Positions 37,477 to 48,326 are shown, numbered from the stretch's first letter. The stretch is DNA of 64,000 bases from Lactiplantibacillus paraplantarum (GCF_003641145.1 NZ_CP032744.1:806001-870000), one strand, 5' to 3'. Notes: generated by a model from the letters alone, not told the origin. Made by a program: numbers and translations.

Positions 37477-38157
37477 TTATGCGAGGCCCGTGAGTTGGGT
37501 GACCATGATGAAGCTCCAACTGATGAAGGGGACGAATGGTAAGCGATGTCGTGGGTTACCGATGATAAAGCCGACTAGTGCGGCAACGGCTGCAATGGCA
37601 AGGCAGGTCAACAGTGTATCAGCTGGAATGATGAAGACGAGCATGAGGAGAACATCAACATCACCGAGGCCAAAGGTTGCAGTTAGCCGAGCTAATAAGT
37701 ATAGTCCCACTAGTAGGACGAGTACGAGGTAAAGACTGATTGTCAGGGGTGGCCGTTGTTGCCACAAGCCAAGTCCGGCCGGCAGGAGCAATGTTAGCGG
37801 GTAGACTTCAAAAGTGAGATAATCAGTAAGACTATTGAAAATCAACACCAAGTAGCCAAGTAGGAGTGGCAACGTTAGCAAAAACGATGTGCTGCTAGTC
37901 GCCAGTAGAACACCACAAAGCAATTCAATCAGACTAGAACGAATGCTGATTGTGGCGCGACAGTCATGGCAACGTCCCCGTTGAAGCAAAATGCCGAGTA
38001 ATGGTAGCAATTGCCAGAATCGCAATTGATGTCGGCAGTGTGGACACTGTGATCGCTGACGGCTAATGAGTACGTGTCCACTGCTAATGTGCTCTGCCAT
38101 ACAAGTAATGAACGAGCCCAGACAGAGGCCGGTAATAAAAAGCGCACTGGTTAACAT
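37477..38157 (-). CDS. comC: Type 4 prepilin peptidase for competence pili
   Basis: 226-residue membrane aspartic peptidase (A24 family) that cleaves and methylates prepilin-like ComG proteins. N-terminal LCLGSF motif, cytoplasmic zinc-type domain with CPHC and CHDC pairs, about seven membrane helices, and the catalytic aspartates in NSLTDYLTFEVYP and GLGDVDVLL. The start is the ATG at 38157; the GTG at 38169 overlaps its ribosome site AAAGGTGG. It is transcribed towards rpoC. No com genes are adjacent; the comG operon must be elsewhere. Confidence 0.92.
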   Translation of the reverse strand: MLTSALFITGLCLGSFITCMAEHISSGHVLISRQRSQCPHCRHQLRFWQLLPLLGILLQRGRCHDCRATISIRSSLIELLCGVLLATSSTSFLLTLPLLLGYLVLIFNSLTDYLTFEVYPLTLLLPAGLGLWQQRPPLTISLYLVLVLLVGLYLLARLTATFGLGDVDVLLMLVFIIPADTLLTCLAIAAVAALVGFIIGNPRHRLPFVPFISWSFIMVTQLTGLA

Positions 38158-38224
38158 GTTGAGGACCACCTTTCATTTATTAAGATACGCAATGTAAAGC
38201 GCAGCTATTTTTGCATAACATTTA

Positions 38225-38253
38225 TTGACAACTTCGGTATGTCATGATAGTCT
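38225..38253 (+). promoter_or_regulatory. Promoter of the str operon
   Basis: TTGACA (38225-38230), 17-base spacer, TAGTCT (38248-38253), about 170 bases before rpsL. Confidence 0.7.
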
Positions 38254-38422
38254 AGTAAAGGTGCTTTTTGCAGACAGATTCCTGTATCAGGAATACAGAC
38301 ATGCTGACTGGTCGGCTAAGCGCACAATTACCACGGTTCAGGATTTTTCTTTTGCTAAAAAAAGAACCACCTGGATGTGTGGACTTAAAAAACAGATATT
38401 TGGAAGGAGGACACTTTAGAAC

Positions 38423-38836
38423 ATGCCAACAATTAATCAATTAATTCGCAAAGGCCGTAAGTCTAAAGTATCAAAATCAAATGCCCCAGCATTAAACTTT
38501 GGGTATAACAGTTACAAGAAGGTTGCAACTAACAACCCAGCACCACAAAAGCGTGGGGTTGCTACTCGTGTCGGTACCATGACTCCTAAGAAGCCTAACT
38601 CGGCTTTACGGAAGTATGCCCGTGTACGTTTATCTAACTTAATTGAAGTTACAGCTTACATTCCTGGTATTGGTCATAACCTCCAAGAACATAGTGTTGT
38701 TTTAATTCGTGGTGGTCGTGTTAAGGATTTACCTGGTGTTCGTTACCATGTTATCCGTGGTGCTTTGGATACTGCTGGTGTCGAAGATCGTCGCCAAAGC
38801 CGTTCCAAGTATGGTACCAAGAAGCCAAAGAAATAA
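38423..38836 (+). CDS. rpsL: 30S ribosomal protein S12
   Basis: 137 residues; decoding-centre protein. The conserved [11 protein letters not shown] and [12 protein letters not shown] loops are intact, including the lysines whose change gives streptomycin resistance, so this is a sensitive-type allele. ATG after GGAAGGAGG. First gene of the str operon, 16 bases before rpsG. Confidence 0.98.
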   Translation: MPTINQLIRKGRKSKVSKSNAPALNFGYNSYKKVATNNPAPQKRGVATRVGTMTPKKPNSALRKYARVRLSNLIEVTAYIPGIGHNLQEHSVVLIRGGRVKDLPGVRYHVIRGALDTAGVEDRRQSRSKYGTKKPKK

Positions 38837-38852
38837 TAAGGAGGTAAGTTAA

Positions 38853-39323
38853 ATGCCAAGAAAAGGTGCACCTGCAAAACGCGAAGTTTTAGCAGATCCA
38901 ATGTATAACTCTAAATTAGTAACGCGTTTAATTAACCACTTAATGTTAGATGGTAAACGCGGTACCGCATCAACTATTTTATATGATGCTTTTGATCAAA
39001 TTAAAGAACAAACTGGTAACGATCCTTTGGAAGTCTTCGAAGAAGCAATGAAGAACGTTATGCCAGTACTTGAAGTTAAGGCCCGCCGTGTTGGTGGTTC
39101 TAACTACCAAGTTCCAATCGAAGTTCGCCCAGATCGTAAGACGACCCTTGGCCTTCGTTGGATCGTTCAATATGCTCGCTCACGTGGCGAACATACCATG
39201 TCCGACCGGTTAGCTCGTGAAATCATGGATGCTGCTAACAATACTGGTGCTTCTGTTAAGAAGCGTGAAGATACGCATAAGATGGCTGAAGCCAACCGTG
39301 CCTTCGCTCATTATCGTTGGTAA
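38853..39323 (+). CDS. rpsG: 30S ribosomal protein S7
   Basis: 156 residues; 16S rRNA 3'-domain primary binder and assembly initiator. Typical start [20 protein letters not shown] and the conserved [11 protein letters not shown] block. ATG after AAGGAGG. The intergenic region to fusA is 142 bases and contains a terminator, unusual for a tight str operon. Confidence 0.98.
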   Translation: MPRKGAPAKREVLADPMYNSKLVTRLINHLMLDGKRGTASTILYDAFDQIKEQTGNDPLEVFEEAMKNVMPVLEVKARRVGGSNYQVPIEVRPDRKTTLGLRWIVQYARSRGEHTMSDRLAREIMDAANNTGASVKKREDTHKMAEANRAFAHYRW

Positions 39324-39364
39324 TATTTCCGTGAAATGGTTAAAGGTCGCCTTTAACTAATCAC

Positions 39365-39409
39365 AAAAAAGGTGACTATTATATGTGCGCATATAGTAGT
39401 CATTTTTTG
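39365..39409. terminator. Terminator between rpsG and fusA
   Basis: AAAAAAGGTGACTATTATATG pairs with its near complement (CATATAGTAGTCATTTTTT) around a four-base loop, ending in T6. It separates rpsL-rpsG from fusA. Confidence 0.85.
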
Positions 39410-39465
39410 AAACAAGCTTTATACTGTTAATTCCATTTAAATTGAGAGGAGTAACACATTTTCTA

Positions 39466-41562
39466 ATGGCTAATACACGAGAATTCTCACTCGATAAGAC
39501 CCGTAATATTGGTATTATGGCCCATATCGATGCTGGTAAGACCACGACAACTGAACGGATCTTGTACTATACTGGTAAAATTCACAAAATTGGTGAAACC
39601 CATGATGGTGCTTCACAAATGGACTGGATGGCCCAAGAACAAGAACGTGGGATTACGATTACTTCTGCTGCCACTACGGCACAGTGGAAGAACCACCGGA
39701 TCAACATCATTGATACCCCAGGACACGTTGACTTCACTGTTGAAGTTGAACGTTCACTTCGGGTTTTAGATGGTGCCATCGCCGTTTTGGATGCCCAATC
39801 TGGTGTTGAACCTCAAACTGAAACAGTTTGGCGTCAAGCATCAACGTATAACGTTCCCCGGATCGTTTTCGTTAACAAGATGGACAAGATTGGTGCGGAC
39901 TTCAAGTACTCTGTAAGCACGATCCATGATCGTTTACAAGCTAACGCCCACGCTATCCAATTACCAATTGGTGCCGAAGATAATTTCGAAGGGGTCATTG
40001 ACTTAATCGAAATGAAGGCTGACCTTTATGATGAAGATCAACTTGGTACTGAATGGGATACGGTTGACGTTCCTGATGAATACAAAGAAGAAGCCCAAGC
40101 TGCTCGTGATGACTTAATCGAAGCCTTAGCTGACATCGATGACGGCATCATGGAAAAGTACCTTGGCGGTGAAGAAATCAGCAAGGATGAAATCAAAGCT
40201 GCCATCCGTAAGGGTACGTTAGCACTTGAATTCTTCCCAGTATTAGCTGGTTCAGCCTTCAAGAACAAGGGTGTTCAGATGTTGATGGATGCTACAGTGG
40301 ACTACTTACCATCACCACTTGATGTTAAGCCTTACAAGGCCACTGATCCTGATACTGAAGAAGAAGTTGACTTAATTGCCGGTGATGACAAGCCATTCGC
40401 TGCCTTAGCATTTAAGGTTGCTACTGACCCATTCGTTGGTCGTTTGACTTTCATCCGGGTATACCAAGGAACTTTGGAATCTGGTTCATACGTCTTGAAC
40501 GCAACTAAGGACAAGCGTGAACGGGTTGGTCGTTTACTTCAAATGCATTCTAACCAACGGAAAGAAATCCCAGAAGTCTTCTCTGGTGATATCGCCGCTG
40601 CGATTGGTTTGAAGAACACAACGACTGGTGACTCATTGACTTCGATTGAACATCCATATCATTTGGAATCAATGGAATTCCCTGACCCAGTTATCCAGGT
40701 TGCCGTTGAACCTAAGACTAAGGCTGACCAAGATAAGATGAACGTTGCCTTACAAAAGCTTTCTGAAGAAGATCCTACTTTCAAGGCTGAAACTAACCCT
40801 GAAACTGGTGAAACTTTGATCGCCGGGATGGGTGAATTGCATTTGGATATCATCGTTGACCGGATGCGGCGTGAATTTAACGTTGAAGCCACTGTTGGCG
40901 CGCCTCAAGTTTCATACCGTGAAACCTTTACTAAGAGCACTCAAGTTCAAGGTAAGTTCGTTCACCAATCTGGTGGTAAAGGTCAATATGGGGATGTTTG
41001 GGTTGAATTTACACCTAACGAAGAAGGTAAAGGCTTCGAATTCGAAGATGCCATCGTCGGTGGGGTTGTTCCTCGCGAATACATTCCTTCAGTTGAACAA
41101 GGTTTGAAGGAAGCTATGGCTAACGGTGTGTTAGCTGGTTATCCTTTGGTTGACGTTAAGGCTAAGCTCTATGATGGTTCTTACCATGATGTCGATTCTA
41201 GTGAAGCTGCCTTCAAGATTGCCGCATCATTAGCATTGCGGAATGCGGTTAAGACTGCTGGCCCTGTTATCCTTGAACCTATCATGAAGGTTGATATCGT
41301 TGCCCCAGAAGATTACTTAGGTGATGTTATGGGCCACGTTACTGCCCGTCGTGGTAACATTGAAGGTATGGAAGAACGTGGGAACGCTCAAGAAGTTCAC
41401 GCCTTTGTACCATTAGCTGAAATGTTTGGTTATGCAACCACATTACGTTCAGCAACTCAAGGTCGTGGGACTTTCACAATGACCTTTGATCATTACCAAA
41501 AGGTTCCAAAGTCAGTTCAAGAAGATATTATCAAGAAGAATGGCGGCACTCCAGCCAAGTAA
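39466..41562 (+). CDS. fusA: Elongation factor G
   Basis: 698-residue translocase GTPase. G1 [14 protein letters not shown]3 DTPGHVDF and G4 NKMD are seen, followed by domains II-V of normal length (the domain IV segment [13 protein letters not shown] and domain [18 protein letters not shown]). The start is the ATG giving [14 protein letters not shown]; the longer frame from 39442 begins within the ribosome-site region GAGAGGAG. The spacing of about 15 bases is slightly long. tuf does not follow, as is usual in lactobacilli. Confidence 0.98.
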   Translation: MANTREFSLDKTRNIGIMAHIDAGKTTTTERILYYTGKIHKIGETHDGASQMDWMAQEQERGITITSAATTAQWKNHRINIIDTPGHVDFTVEVERSLRVLDGAIAVLDAQSGVEPQTETVWRQASTYNVPRIVFVNKMDKIGADFKYSVSTIHDRLQANAHAIQLPIGAEDNFEGVIDLIEMKADLYDEDQLGTEWDTVDVPDEYKEEAQAARDDLIEALADIDDGIMEKYLGGEEISKDEIKAAIRKGTLALEFFPVLAGSAFKNKGVQMLMDATVDYLPSPLDVKPYKATDPDTEEEVDLIAGDDKPFAALAFKVATDPFVGRLTFIRVYQGTLESGSYVLNATKDKRERVGRLLQMHSNQRKEIPEVFSGDIAAAIGLKNTTTGDSLTSIEHPYHLESMEFPDPVIQVAVEPKTKADQDKMNVALQKLSEEDPTFKAETNPETGETLIAGMGELHLDIIVDRMRREFNVEATVGAPQVSYRETFTKSTQVQGKFVHQSGGKGQYGDVWVEFTPNEEGKGFEFEDAIVGGVVPREYIPSVEQGLKEAMANGVLAGYPLVDVKAKLYDGSYHDVDSSEAAFKIAASLALRNAVKTAGPVILEPIMKVDIVAPEDYLGDVMGHVTARRGNIEGMEERGNAQEVHAFVPLAEMFGYATTLRSATQGRGTFTMTFDHYQKVPKSVQEDIIKKNGGTPAK

Positions 41563-41580
41563 GCTTGATTAATCATATGA

Positions 41581-41615
41581 AGAACGTTCAGCTATGGCTG
41601 AACGTTCTTTTTTTA
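41581..41615 (+). terminator. Intrinsic terminator after fusA
   Basis: AGAACGTTCAGC pairs perfectly with GCTGAACGTTCT, followed by T7. The gap to 41825 shows nothing else. Confidence 0.94.
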
Positions 41616-41825
41616 TGGAATTGTTAGTTTTAATTAACTGTTAAACATGGGAAAAAGCGCAACGATTGTCAGTACATTGTCATAACTAGCCATTAATAAA
41701 TGTTAAATGCCACTGTTGATGAAAAGCTAGGGTTGTCGAACTTAACTATAAATAATTAATTGATTATGGTAAAATGCTTTTTAGGTTAAGTTAAGGTTGT
41801 TATTAAACCCGTAAAGGAGTCACTC

Positions 41826-43724
41826 ATGAAGATTCAGCAGTGGTACGGGTTAGGTTTAGTTGGTGTCATACTGATGGGGATTAGTCAGGTATTGACTAGT
41901 ATTAACGGGGAAGTTGTAAGTTTTGCACTTATTATGGGGGTTCTTGGGGGTGCCGTGACGCAACGTCTGATGCCGCGGCACCAAACCAAACACCCCTTGT
42001 CAATGGTTACCGAAGTTGCATTTATCCTACAGAGTCTACTGATATTACTAGTGTTGGTGTTGAGTGTAAGTTGGCTTATGGAGCCTTCTTTTGTGCACAT
42101 ATATGGTGAGACAACGTTACCAGTCCGATCACTGATCTGGACACTTGGTGGTACAACGGGGGCAATGCATAACGTTTTCTCCCACCTGTGGCCGGTACTC
42201 ATTTATATTTTAGGATTATTGTGGTTGCGCTCGACCGTGCAAGTTGTCATGATATGGCAATTATCTTGGCGACGCACGGTGATGATCAGTAACTTGGTTC
42301 TGATACTCCTAACCATTGTGTTTAATGGGGGCTGGTTGTTCACACGGACTGGGAGTCTGTTGCCAACAAGTTTATTTTTGCTTCCGTTTGCAATTGGCAG
42401 CTTAATTGCGACCAAGCGGCAAACTTCGCATGCTGAGCGAGCTATTCAGCGTGGACCAGTTGATGTTAATTTTGCGCTACTTGGTTATGTAGTTTTGATG
42501 CTGATTGGTTGTCACATGAGCGCCTTTCAAAATCATTGGCTACAACTAGGCTGGTTACTAATTGGCTGTATTGGGAGTAGTTGGCTGCTATTCATGGTAC
42601 AACCAGTAATGGTAACGATCCGCCAGTGGCACGTTTTAATGGTCGGTTACTTGTGGTATTTGTACTATTGGCCATTGGTGTGGCTGTTCGATAGCGCGAC
42701 GCACCCGCTTCGCTATGTTGGAATATTGCCATTGGCCTTAGTGCTAGCCGTGGTTGACTATGTGGGTTATCAATGGCTGACACGGCGCCCACATATTTAT
42801 CAGCGGCGTTTATTGATTAGCGTGGCGGTGGTCTGTATCGGGGTCCTGGGCTCGTTTTCGAGTTATCAAGCTAGCAAAATTGCACCGCATCAGCAAACGA
42901 AGAGCGAGTCGTCAGTTGCGACTAGTACGACTAAGCAGGCGACAGCGCGCTCAACTAAGCACTTGGCCAAACACTCAACAGTTAGTCCAACGCGTCAACG
43001 GCAGCAGTTATTGTCAGCGTGGCAGAAAATTATTGATCGCCAAACGGTTAAGGTCGGAATTGCGATGTATTCCCCACGAACTAAACAGACGGTCACGTAT
43101 ACTAAGGATACTGATGGTAGTGGTTACTATGTCGCTAGTACCGTTAAGGCAAGTATTCTAACCGAGCTGTTGCATCAGCGTGATCAGGGAAACTTAACTT
43201 TTACGCCTGGAGAGCAAACCTTGGCTGAGTCGATGATTCGCAATAGTGACAATGATGCCGCTACTGGATTACTGAGTAACGGTCTAGGTAGTTATGGTGC
43301 TTTGAACAATTTATATCAGAATCTGAAAATGACACATACGACGGCTAACTTGTCTTCATGGAGTATGACGAAGACGACGCCAGCAGATCAAGTGCGGCTG
43401 TTACGAACGATCTATTACCCGTCGGATTATTTGACTAAGCGATCCAAACACTATATTCAAAATCTCATGGGAACCGTGAGCCATGAACAAAGCTGGGGTG
43501 TTTCCAAATCGGCACCTAATTACCAGTTAAAAAACGGTTGGATGGATTTGAGCGACAATGGCTTAGGATGGCAGGTCAATAGTATTGGGCATGTCTATGA
43601 CCAGCACCGTGATCCTCAAGGCTATGTGATTGCGATTTATACCAATCAAGATGCGACGATGTCCCAAGGGGTCGATTTGGTTGAGTCACTGGCAGCGGTG
43701 ACCCATCAAATTATGGCGCCATGA
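41826..43724 (+). CDS. Membrane protein fused to class A beta-lactamase-like domain
   Basis: 632 residues in two parts. Residues about 1-350 carry some ten membrane helices and resemble small membrane acyltransferase-like proteins only in outline; I cannot name the family. After a Ser/Thr/Lys-rich linker (about 353-390), residues 395-632 form an extracellular serine hydrolase domain. Its active-site motifs are SxxK in ASTVKASILTELL, the SDN loop in RNSDNDAATGLL, and KNGW in place of KTG. Such domains bind or cleave beta-lactams or wall peptides. ATG after AAAGGAG; monocistronic. A cell-wall role is inferred; no evidence for resistance. Confidence 0.85.
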   Translation: MKIQQWYGLGLVGVILMGISQVLTSINGEVVSFALIMGVLGGAVTQRLMPRHQTKHPLSMVTEVAFILQSLLILLVLVLSVSWLMEPSFVHIYGETTLPVRSLIWTLGGTTGAMHNVFSHLWPVLIYILGLLWLRSTVQVVMIWQLSWRRTVMISNLVLILLTIVFNGGWLFTRTGSLLPTSLFLLPFAIGSLIATKRQTSHAERAIQRGPVDVNFALLGYVVLMLIGCHMSAFQNHWLQLGWLLIGCIGSSWLLFMVQPVMVTIRQWHVLMVGYLWYLYYWPLVWLFDSATHPLRYVGILPLALVLAVVDYVGYQWLTRRPHIYQRRLLISVAVVCIGVLGSFSSYQASKIAPHQQTKSESSVATSTTKQATARSTKHLAKHSTVSPTRQRQQLLSAWQKIIDRQTVKVGIAMYSPRTKQTVTYTKDTDGSGYYVASTVKASILTELLHQRDQGNLTFTPGEQTLAESMIRNSDNDAATGLLSNGLGSYGALNNLYQNLKMTHTTANLSSWSMTKTTPADQVRLLRTIYYPSDYLTKRSKHYIQNLMGTVSHEQSWGVSKSAPNYQLKNGWMDLSDNGLGWQVNSIGHVYDQHRDPQGYVIAIYTNQDATMSQGVDLVESLAAVTHQIMAP

Positions 43725-43754
43725 TGTCTTAATATTGGATAGACTGGCTTGTTT

Positions 43755-43811
43755 AAAAAAACGAATTGACTGCTTCCCTTAAATCGGAGAAGCGGGCAAT
43801 TCGTTTTTTTG
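43755..43811 (+). terminator. Intrinsic terminator after fusion gene
   Basis: AAAAAAACGAATTG pairs with CAATTCGTTTTTTT, with a secondary CTTC/GAAG stem inside the loop. Confidence 0.9.
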
Positions 43812-43914
43812 TTAAGGCGACAACTAGCAGTTCGCTACATTATTATAGAAGTAAAAAATATTGTACTAGTTATTATTTAACATAAAGCATGCTAACAACG
43901 TGCCAGTGAGTTGG

Positions 43915-44310
43915 ATTGTTGTTCGTCAGTCTGTGTTCCTTCTACGCTGGTTTTCAGAGCCATGGGTCAATTGTAAAAATGCAGCCGCCATTAATCTGCG
44001 CCGTACCCAACCCGCCCAGTCTCAAATATGAATCCTATTCTAAGCCAGAAGAAATTTACTTGCGGCTTAGAATAATACAGTTACTGAGCATTGCCACTGA
44101 GCATATTTCGGTAAGCGACCGCATGGCAAATGAATGGCACGTCACTCGGTACAATTGGTTATTACCTATCTGGGTACTGGAACTTCAATCAAATATCAAA
44201 GTGCCATTGATTATTTTTTAGACGTTTCAATCCTAATGTGGCGATTTAAGAACGGGGGAACTGTCCGCATATCATTGGTAGTCTGACTCGAACACGTTCT
44301 GGTAATAGGC
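43915..44310. repeat. Dispersed non-coding repeat, copy D (reverse orientation)
   Basis: Read on the minus strand, 44020-44096 matches copy A 3513-3600: GCTCAGTA, the hairpin with TTATTCTAAGC...GGCTTAGAATA, then TCATATTTGAGA and GCGGGTTGGG. Near 44287 the complement of GTGTTCGG with its neighbours matches the 3380 and 12350 blocks. A 101-codon frame crossing this copy is not accepted as a gene. The rest of 43812-44656 holds no recognised feature. Confidence 0.6.
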
Positions 44311-44656
44311 AGCAACCAAGCAGATCTATGCCAGTCAAGACTTTTTTCAATGGATTTTAAGTTGGCTGTTTTTGAACTTAATCATGGGTTGTGTTAACTA
44401 TGATTAACAACAGCGTCAATACAAACGCGTAAATGAAATAACTGACTAGCTGATGTGTGGGCGGTGGTAGGTCGTTACCAGAATGAATTGAAATTGGTCG
44501 TTGAAAACGATCGTATCATATCAAAATAAAGTGTTAACTCAAATAAATTAGGCGCAAACGCTATTAATCAAGTGGATTTTATGTTACATTAATTGAGCTG
44601 GTTCAAAAAAGGTAACACGGTTTACAACGATGGTTATAAAAAAAGTGCGAAAACAC

Positions 44657-44685
44657 TTGCTATTACAGAGCTTTTCATTTATTAT
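44657..44685 (+). promoter_or_regulatory. Promoter of the S10 operon
   Basis: TTGCTA (44657-44662), 17-base spacer, TATTAT (44680-44685), about 170 bases upstream of rpsJ. Confidence 0.75.
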
Positions 44686-44694
44686 AGATTGTGC

Positions 44695-44854
44695 TTGGTA
44701 TTTAGAAGGGGATAACTATATCCCCATCATCAAGTAGTCGTAGTTAGCTTTGATGTGAAAGGTTGCGACACGCCCGGCCACATTGTCATGGGACGTGGCG
44801 GTAATTTTCACGGAGCTAGTCTTATTTTCAAAATAGACGAAGGAGGTCACAACA
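44695..44854 (+). promoter_or_regulatory. Structured leader of the S10 operon
   Basis: Two hairpins are visible: GGGGATA / TATCCCC (44708-44725) and GCCAC...GTGGC inside GTGAAA...TTTCAC (about 44755-44811). S10 leaders in other bacteria are targets of r-protein L4; whether this one is, is inference. Confidence 0.5.
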
Positions 44855-45163
44855 ATGGCAAAGCAAAAAATTCGTATTCGCTTAAAGGCATACGAACACC
44901 GCATTCTTGATCAGTCAGCTGACAAGATTGTCGAAACGGCAAAGAGAACTGGTGCTACTATTTCAGGTCCTATTCCATTGCCTACTGAACGGACTATTTA
45001 TACCGTTCTACGTTCACCACATAAGTTTAAGGACTCACGTGAACAATTCGAAATGCGGACTCACAAGCGGTTAATCGATATCGTTAACCCAACGCCTAAG
45101 ACGGTCGACTCATTAATGAAGTTAGACTTGCCTAGCGGTGTAGATATTGAAATCAAGCTTTAA
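44855..45163 (+). CDS. rpsJ: 30S ribosomal protein S10 (NusE)
   Basis: 102 residues; part of the 30S head and, as NusE, of antitermination complexes. Conserved [17 protein letters not shown] and the loop [19 protein letters not shown] are intact. ATG after GGAGG. First gene of the S10-spc-alpha cluster, behind a promoter and structured leader. Confidence 0.98.
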   Translation: MAKQKIRIRLKAYEHRILDQSADKIVETAKRTGATISGPIPLPTERTIYTVLRSPHKFKDSREQFEMRTHKRLIDIVNPTPKTVDSLMKLDLPSGVDIEIKL

Positions 45164-45200
45164 TTTACTAAACTAAAATCAATTAATTGGAGGTGTACTC

Positions 45201-45830
45201 ATGACCACTAAAGGAATCTTAGGGAAAAAGGTAGGAATGACGCAAGTCTTCACTGAAAACGGCGAATTAGTTCCCGTTACAGTTGTTGAAGTTCAACCTA
45301 ACGTTGTGTTGCAAGTTAAGACCGTTGAAAACGACGGTTACGAAGCAATCCAATTAGGTGTTGACGACAAACGCGAAGTCTTGACGAACAAACCTGCTCA
45401 AGGTCATGCAGCAAAAGCAAAAACGACTCCTAAGCGCTTCATTCGTGAAATTCGTAATGTTGAGCTTGGAGATTACACAGTAGGTGACGAAGTCAAAGCG
45501 GATATTTTCGCAGCTGGCGACGCCGTAGACGTTACGGGTATCACTAAAGGTCATGGTTACCAAGGTAATATCCATAAGGACGGCCAAAGTCGTGGACCAA
45601 TGGCTCACGGTTCTCGTTACCATCGTCGTCCTGGTTCAATGGGTGCCATCATCAACCGGGTATTCAAAGGTAAGAAATTACCAGGCCGGATGGGTAATCA
45701 CCAACGGACGATGCAAAACTTACAAATTGTTCGTGCCGACGTTGAAAACAACGTTTTATTAATTAAAGGGAATGTCCCTGGCGCCAACAAGTCATTTGTA
45801 ACAGTTAAAACATCTGTTAAGAGTAAATAA
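45201..45830 (+). CDS. rplC: 50S ribosomal protein L3
   Basis: 209 residues; early-assembly protein whose central loop reaches the peptidyl transferase centre. Typical start [17 protein letters not shown] and the loop region [20 protein letters not shown] are seen. ATG after GGAGG, 37 bases behind rpsJ. Confidence 0.98.
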   Translation: MTTKGILGKKVGMTQVFTENGELVPVTVVEVQPNVVLQVKTVENDGYEAIQLGVDDKREVLTNKPAQGHAAKAKTTPKRFIREIRNVELGDYTVGDEVKADIFAAGDAVDVTGITKGHGYQGNIHKDGQSRGPMAHGSRYHRRPGSMGAIINRVFKGKKLPGRMGNHQRTMQNLQIVRADVENNVLLIKGNVPGANKSFVTVKTSVKSK

Positions 45831-45848
45831 GGAAGGAGGACATAATAC

Positions 45849-46472
45849 ATGACTAGCGTAGCATTATTTAAACAAGACGGTACGCAAAATGGTGACGTTA
45901 CTTTGAACGACGCTGTGTTTGGTATTGAACCAAACGAAAACGTGGTTTTTGATGCCATCTTGATGCAACGTGCATCAATGCGTCAAGGAACTCACGCAGT
46001 TAAGAACCGTAGTGCTCGTCGCGGTGGTGGTCGTAAACCATGGCGTCAAAAGGGTACTGGTCGTGCGCGTCAAGGTTCTATCCGTTCACCACAATGGCGT
46101 AAAGGTGGGATTGTCTTCGGACCAACCCCTCGTTCATACAGTTACAAGTTACCTAAGAAGGTTATGCGCTTAGCTTTGAAGTCTGTCCTTTCACAAAAGG
46201 TCTTAGACAACAGCTTAGTTGCAGTTGATAGCTTAGCTTTCGACGCACCAAAGACTAAGGAATTTGTAAATGTATTAAATAACCTCAACGTCGATACCAA
46301 GACTCTTGTTTTGGTTGAAGAGGACAATGAAAAGGCTGCTTTGGCAGGTCGTAACTTACCAAATGTTAAGATCCTAAAAGCCAAAGGTGTTAACGTCTTA
46401 GATGTCGCTAATAGTGACAAATTAGTCGTTACCCAAAAAGCCCTCGATCAATTAGAGGAGGCGCTCGCATAA
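45849..46472 (+). CDS. rplD: 50S ribosomal protein L4
   Basis: 207 residues; its long loop ([32 protein letters not shown]) lines the exit tunnel and is the macrolide-resistance hot spot, here of normal sequence. In some bacteria L4 represses its own operon. Stop overlaps the rplW start (ATAATGG). Confidence 0.98.
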   Translation: MTSVALFKQDGTQNGDVTLNDAVFGIEPNENVVFDAILMQRASMRQGTHAVKNRSARRGGGRKPWRQKGTGRARQGSIRSPQWRKGGIVFGPTPRSYSYKLPKKVMRLALKSVLSQKVLDNSLVAVDSLAFDAPKTKEFVNVLNNLNVDTKTLVLVEEDNEKAALAGRNLPNVKILKAKGVNVLDVANSDKLVVTQKALDQLEEALA

Positions 46473-46765
46473 TGGAAGCACGCGATGTAATTTTACGTCC
46501 TGTAGTTACTGAATCATCAATGGCTGACTTGGACGACAAGCGCTACACATTTGATGTCAACGTACAGGCAACAAAAACACAAGTTAAAAAAGCAATCGAA
46601 GAAATCTTCGACGTTAAGGTCGTTAAGGTTAACGTTATGAACGTTAAAGGCAAGCTCAAGCGCCAAGGTCGTTACGCCGGCTACACTAAGAAGCGTCGTA
46701 AGGCCATTGTTACCTTGAGTTCTGATTCTAACGAAATTAAGTTGTTCAACGACGATCAACAATAA
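46472..46765 (+). CDS. rplW: 50S ribosomal protein L23
   Basis: 97 residues; sits at the tunnel exit and docks trigger factor and SRP. Typical [13 protein letters not shown] start and [19 protein letters not shown] core. Overlaps the rplD stop by one base; ribosome site GAGGAGG lies within rplD. Confidence 0.97.
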   Translation: MEARDVILRPVVTESSMADLDDKRYTFDVNVQATKTQVKKAIEEIFDVKVVKVNVMNVKGKLKRQGRYAGYTKKRRKAIVTLSSDSNEIKLFNDDQQ

Positions 46766-46788
46766 ATCTAATTTAGGAGGTAACTCTA

Positions 46789-47628
46789 GTGGGTATTAAG
46801 AAGTATAAACCAACCACTAACGGCCGTCGTAATATGACTGCTTCAGATTTCTCTGAAATCACTAAAACGAAGCCTGAAAAGTCATTATTAGACTCACAAA
46901 GTCACACTGCCGGTCGTAACAGTTATGGTCACATTACTGTTCGTCATCGTGGCGGCGGTCATAAGCAACAATACCGTTTGGTTGACTTTAAGCGGATTAA
47001 GGATGAAGTTCCAGCAACCGTTAAAGCAATCGAATATGATCCTAACCGGACAGCTAACATTGCATTATTAGTTTACGCTGACGGTGTGAAATCATATATC
47101 TTAGCACCAAAAGGTTTGGAAGTTGGGATGCAAGTTCAATCAGGTGTCGAAGCCGATATCAAGGTTGGGAACGCATTACCATTAACGAACATTCCAGTTG
47201 GTACTGTTATTCATAACATTGAATTGAAGCCAGGTAAGGGTGGTCAAATCGCTCGTTCTGCTGGTGCTTCAGCACAATTACTTGGTAAGGAAGGCAAATA
47301 TGCAATTATTCGTTTGGCTTCTGGTGAAGTTCGTTTAGTTCTATTAACTAGCCGTGCTACTATTGGTACTGTTGGTAATGAACAACATGAATTGATCAAT
47401 TCAGGTAAAGCCGGTCGTTCACGTTGGCAAGGTAAGCGCCCAACGGTTCGTGGTTCTGTTATGAACCCTAACGATCACCCTCATGGTGGTGGTGAAGGTA
47501 AAGCGCCAATCGGTCATCCATCTCCAATGTCACCATGGGGTAAGAAGACGCTTGGTAAGAAGACACGGAACAAGAAGGCTCGTTCAAACAAGCTTATCGT
47601 TCGTGGTCGCCGTCCAGGCAAACACTAA
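46789..47628 (+). CDS. rplB: 50S ribosomal protein L2
   Basis: 279 residues; needed for peptidyl transfer and subunit joining. GTG start after AGGAGG. Conserved C-terminal [22 protein letters not shown] with the functional His is intact. Confidence 0.98.
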   Translation: MGIKKYKPTTNGRRNMTASDFSEITKTKPEKSLLDSQSHTAGRNSYGHITVRHRGGGHKQQYRLVDFKRIKDEVPATVKAIEYDPNRTANIALLVYADGVKSYILAPKGLEVGMQVQSGVEADIKVGNALPLTNIPVGTVIHNIELKPGKGGQIARSAGASAQLLGKEGKYAIIRLASGEVRLVLLTSRATIGTVGNEQHELINSGKAGRSRWQGKRPTVRGSVMNPNDHPHGGGEGKAPIGHPSPMSPWGKKTLGKKTRNKKARSNKLIVRGRRPGKH

Positions 47629-47670
47629 TAAAATTTGAATTTACTGTAGTTATCGAGAGGAGGTCACACG

Positions 47671-47946
47671 ATGGGTCGTAGTTTAAAGAAGGGACCTTTC
47701 GCAGATGCGCATTTATTAAAGAAAATCGATGCACAATCTGATTCTGACAAGAAATCTGTCATCAAGACGTGGTCACGTCGTTCAACAATTTTCCCAAGTT
47801 TCATTGGGTACACAATCGCTGTTTATGATGGTCGCAAGCATGTCCCAGTTTACATCCAAGACGACATGGTCGGTCATAAGTTAGGTGAATTTGTACCAAC
47901 ACGGACGTTCCATGGTCATGGAACTGACGATAAGAAAACGAAGTAA
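47671..47946 (+). CDS. rpsS: 30S ribosomal protein S19
   Basis: 91 residues; 30S head protein contacting S13. Typical [19 protein letters not shown] start and [21 protein letters not shown] core. ATG after GGAGG. Confidence 0.98.
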   Translation: MGRSLKKGPFADAHLLKKIDAQSDSDKKSVIKTWSRRSTIFPSFIGYTIAVYDGRKHVPVYIQDDMVGHKLGEFVPTRTFHGHGTDDKKTK

Positions 47947-47966
47947 TAGTTAGGAGGATATAAAGA

Positions 47967-48314
47967 ATGGCTGAACAAGTAACATCTGCACGTGCAACTG
48001 CAAAAACTGTTCGTATTGCCGCTCGTAAGGTCCGCCTAGTTGTCGATCTTATCAGAGGTAAAAGTGTTGCCGAAGCTTTAGCAATCCTGAAGTTCACTCC
48101 ACGGGGTGCTTCTCCAGTAGTAGAAAAGGTTTTACTTTCTGCTGTTGCTAACGCTGAAAATAACTTTGACTTAGATCGCGAAGATTTGGTCGTAAGCGAA
48201 GCCTTTGTTAACGAAGGACCAACCTTAAAACGGTTCCGTCCACGGGCAAAGGGTTCTGCTTCACCAATCAACAAGCGGACTAGCCACATCACGATTACAG
48301 TTACTGAAAAATAG
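47967..48314 (+). CDS. rplV: 50S ribosomal protein L22
   Basis: 115 residues; its beta hairpin ([20 protein letters not shown]) lines the exit tunnel and is normal in length, with no macrolide-resistance duplication. ATG after AGGAGG. Confidence 0.98.
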   Translation: MAEQVTSARATAKTVRIAARKVRLVVDLIRGKSVAEALAILKFTPRGASPVVEKVLLSAVANAENNFDLDREDLVVSEAFVNEGPTLKRFRPRAKGSASPINKRTSHITITVTEK

Positions 48315-48326
48315 GAGGGATAACGC

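Noticed and set aside
43916..44221. 101-codon plus-strand frame in the gap before the S10 operon
   Set aside because: It runs through the dispersed repeat, has no ribosome site and no protein-like composition.
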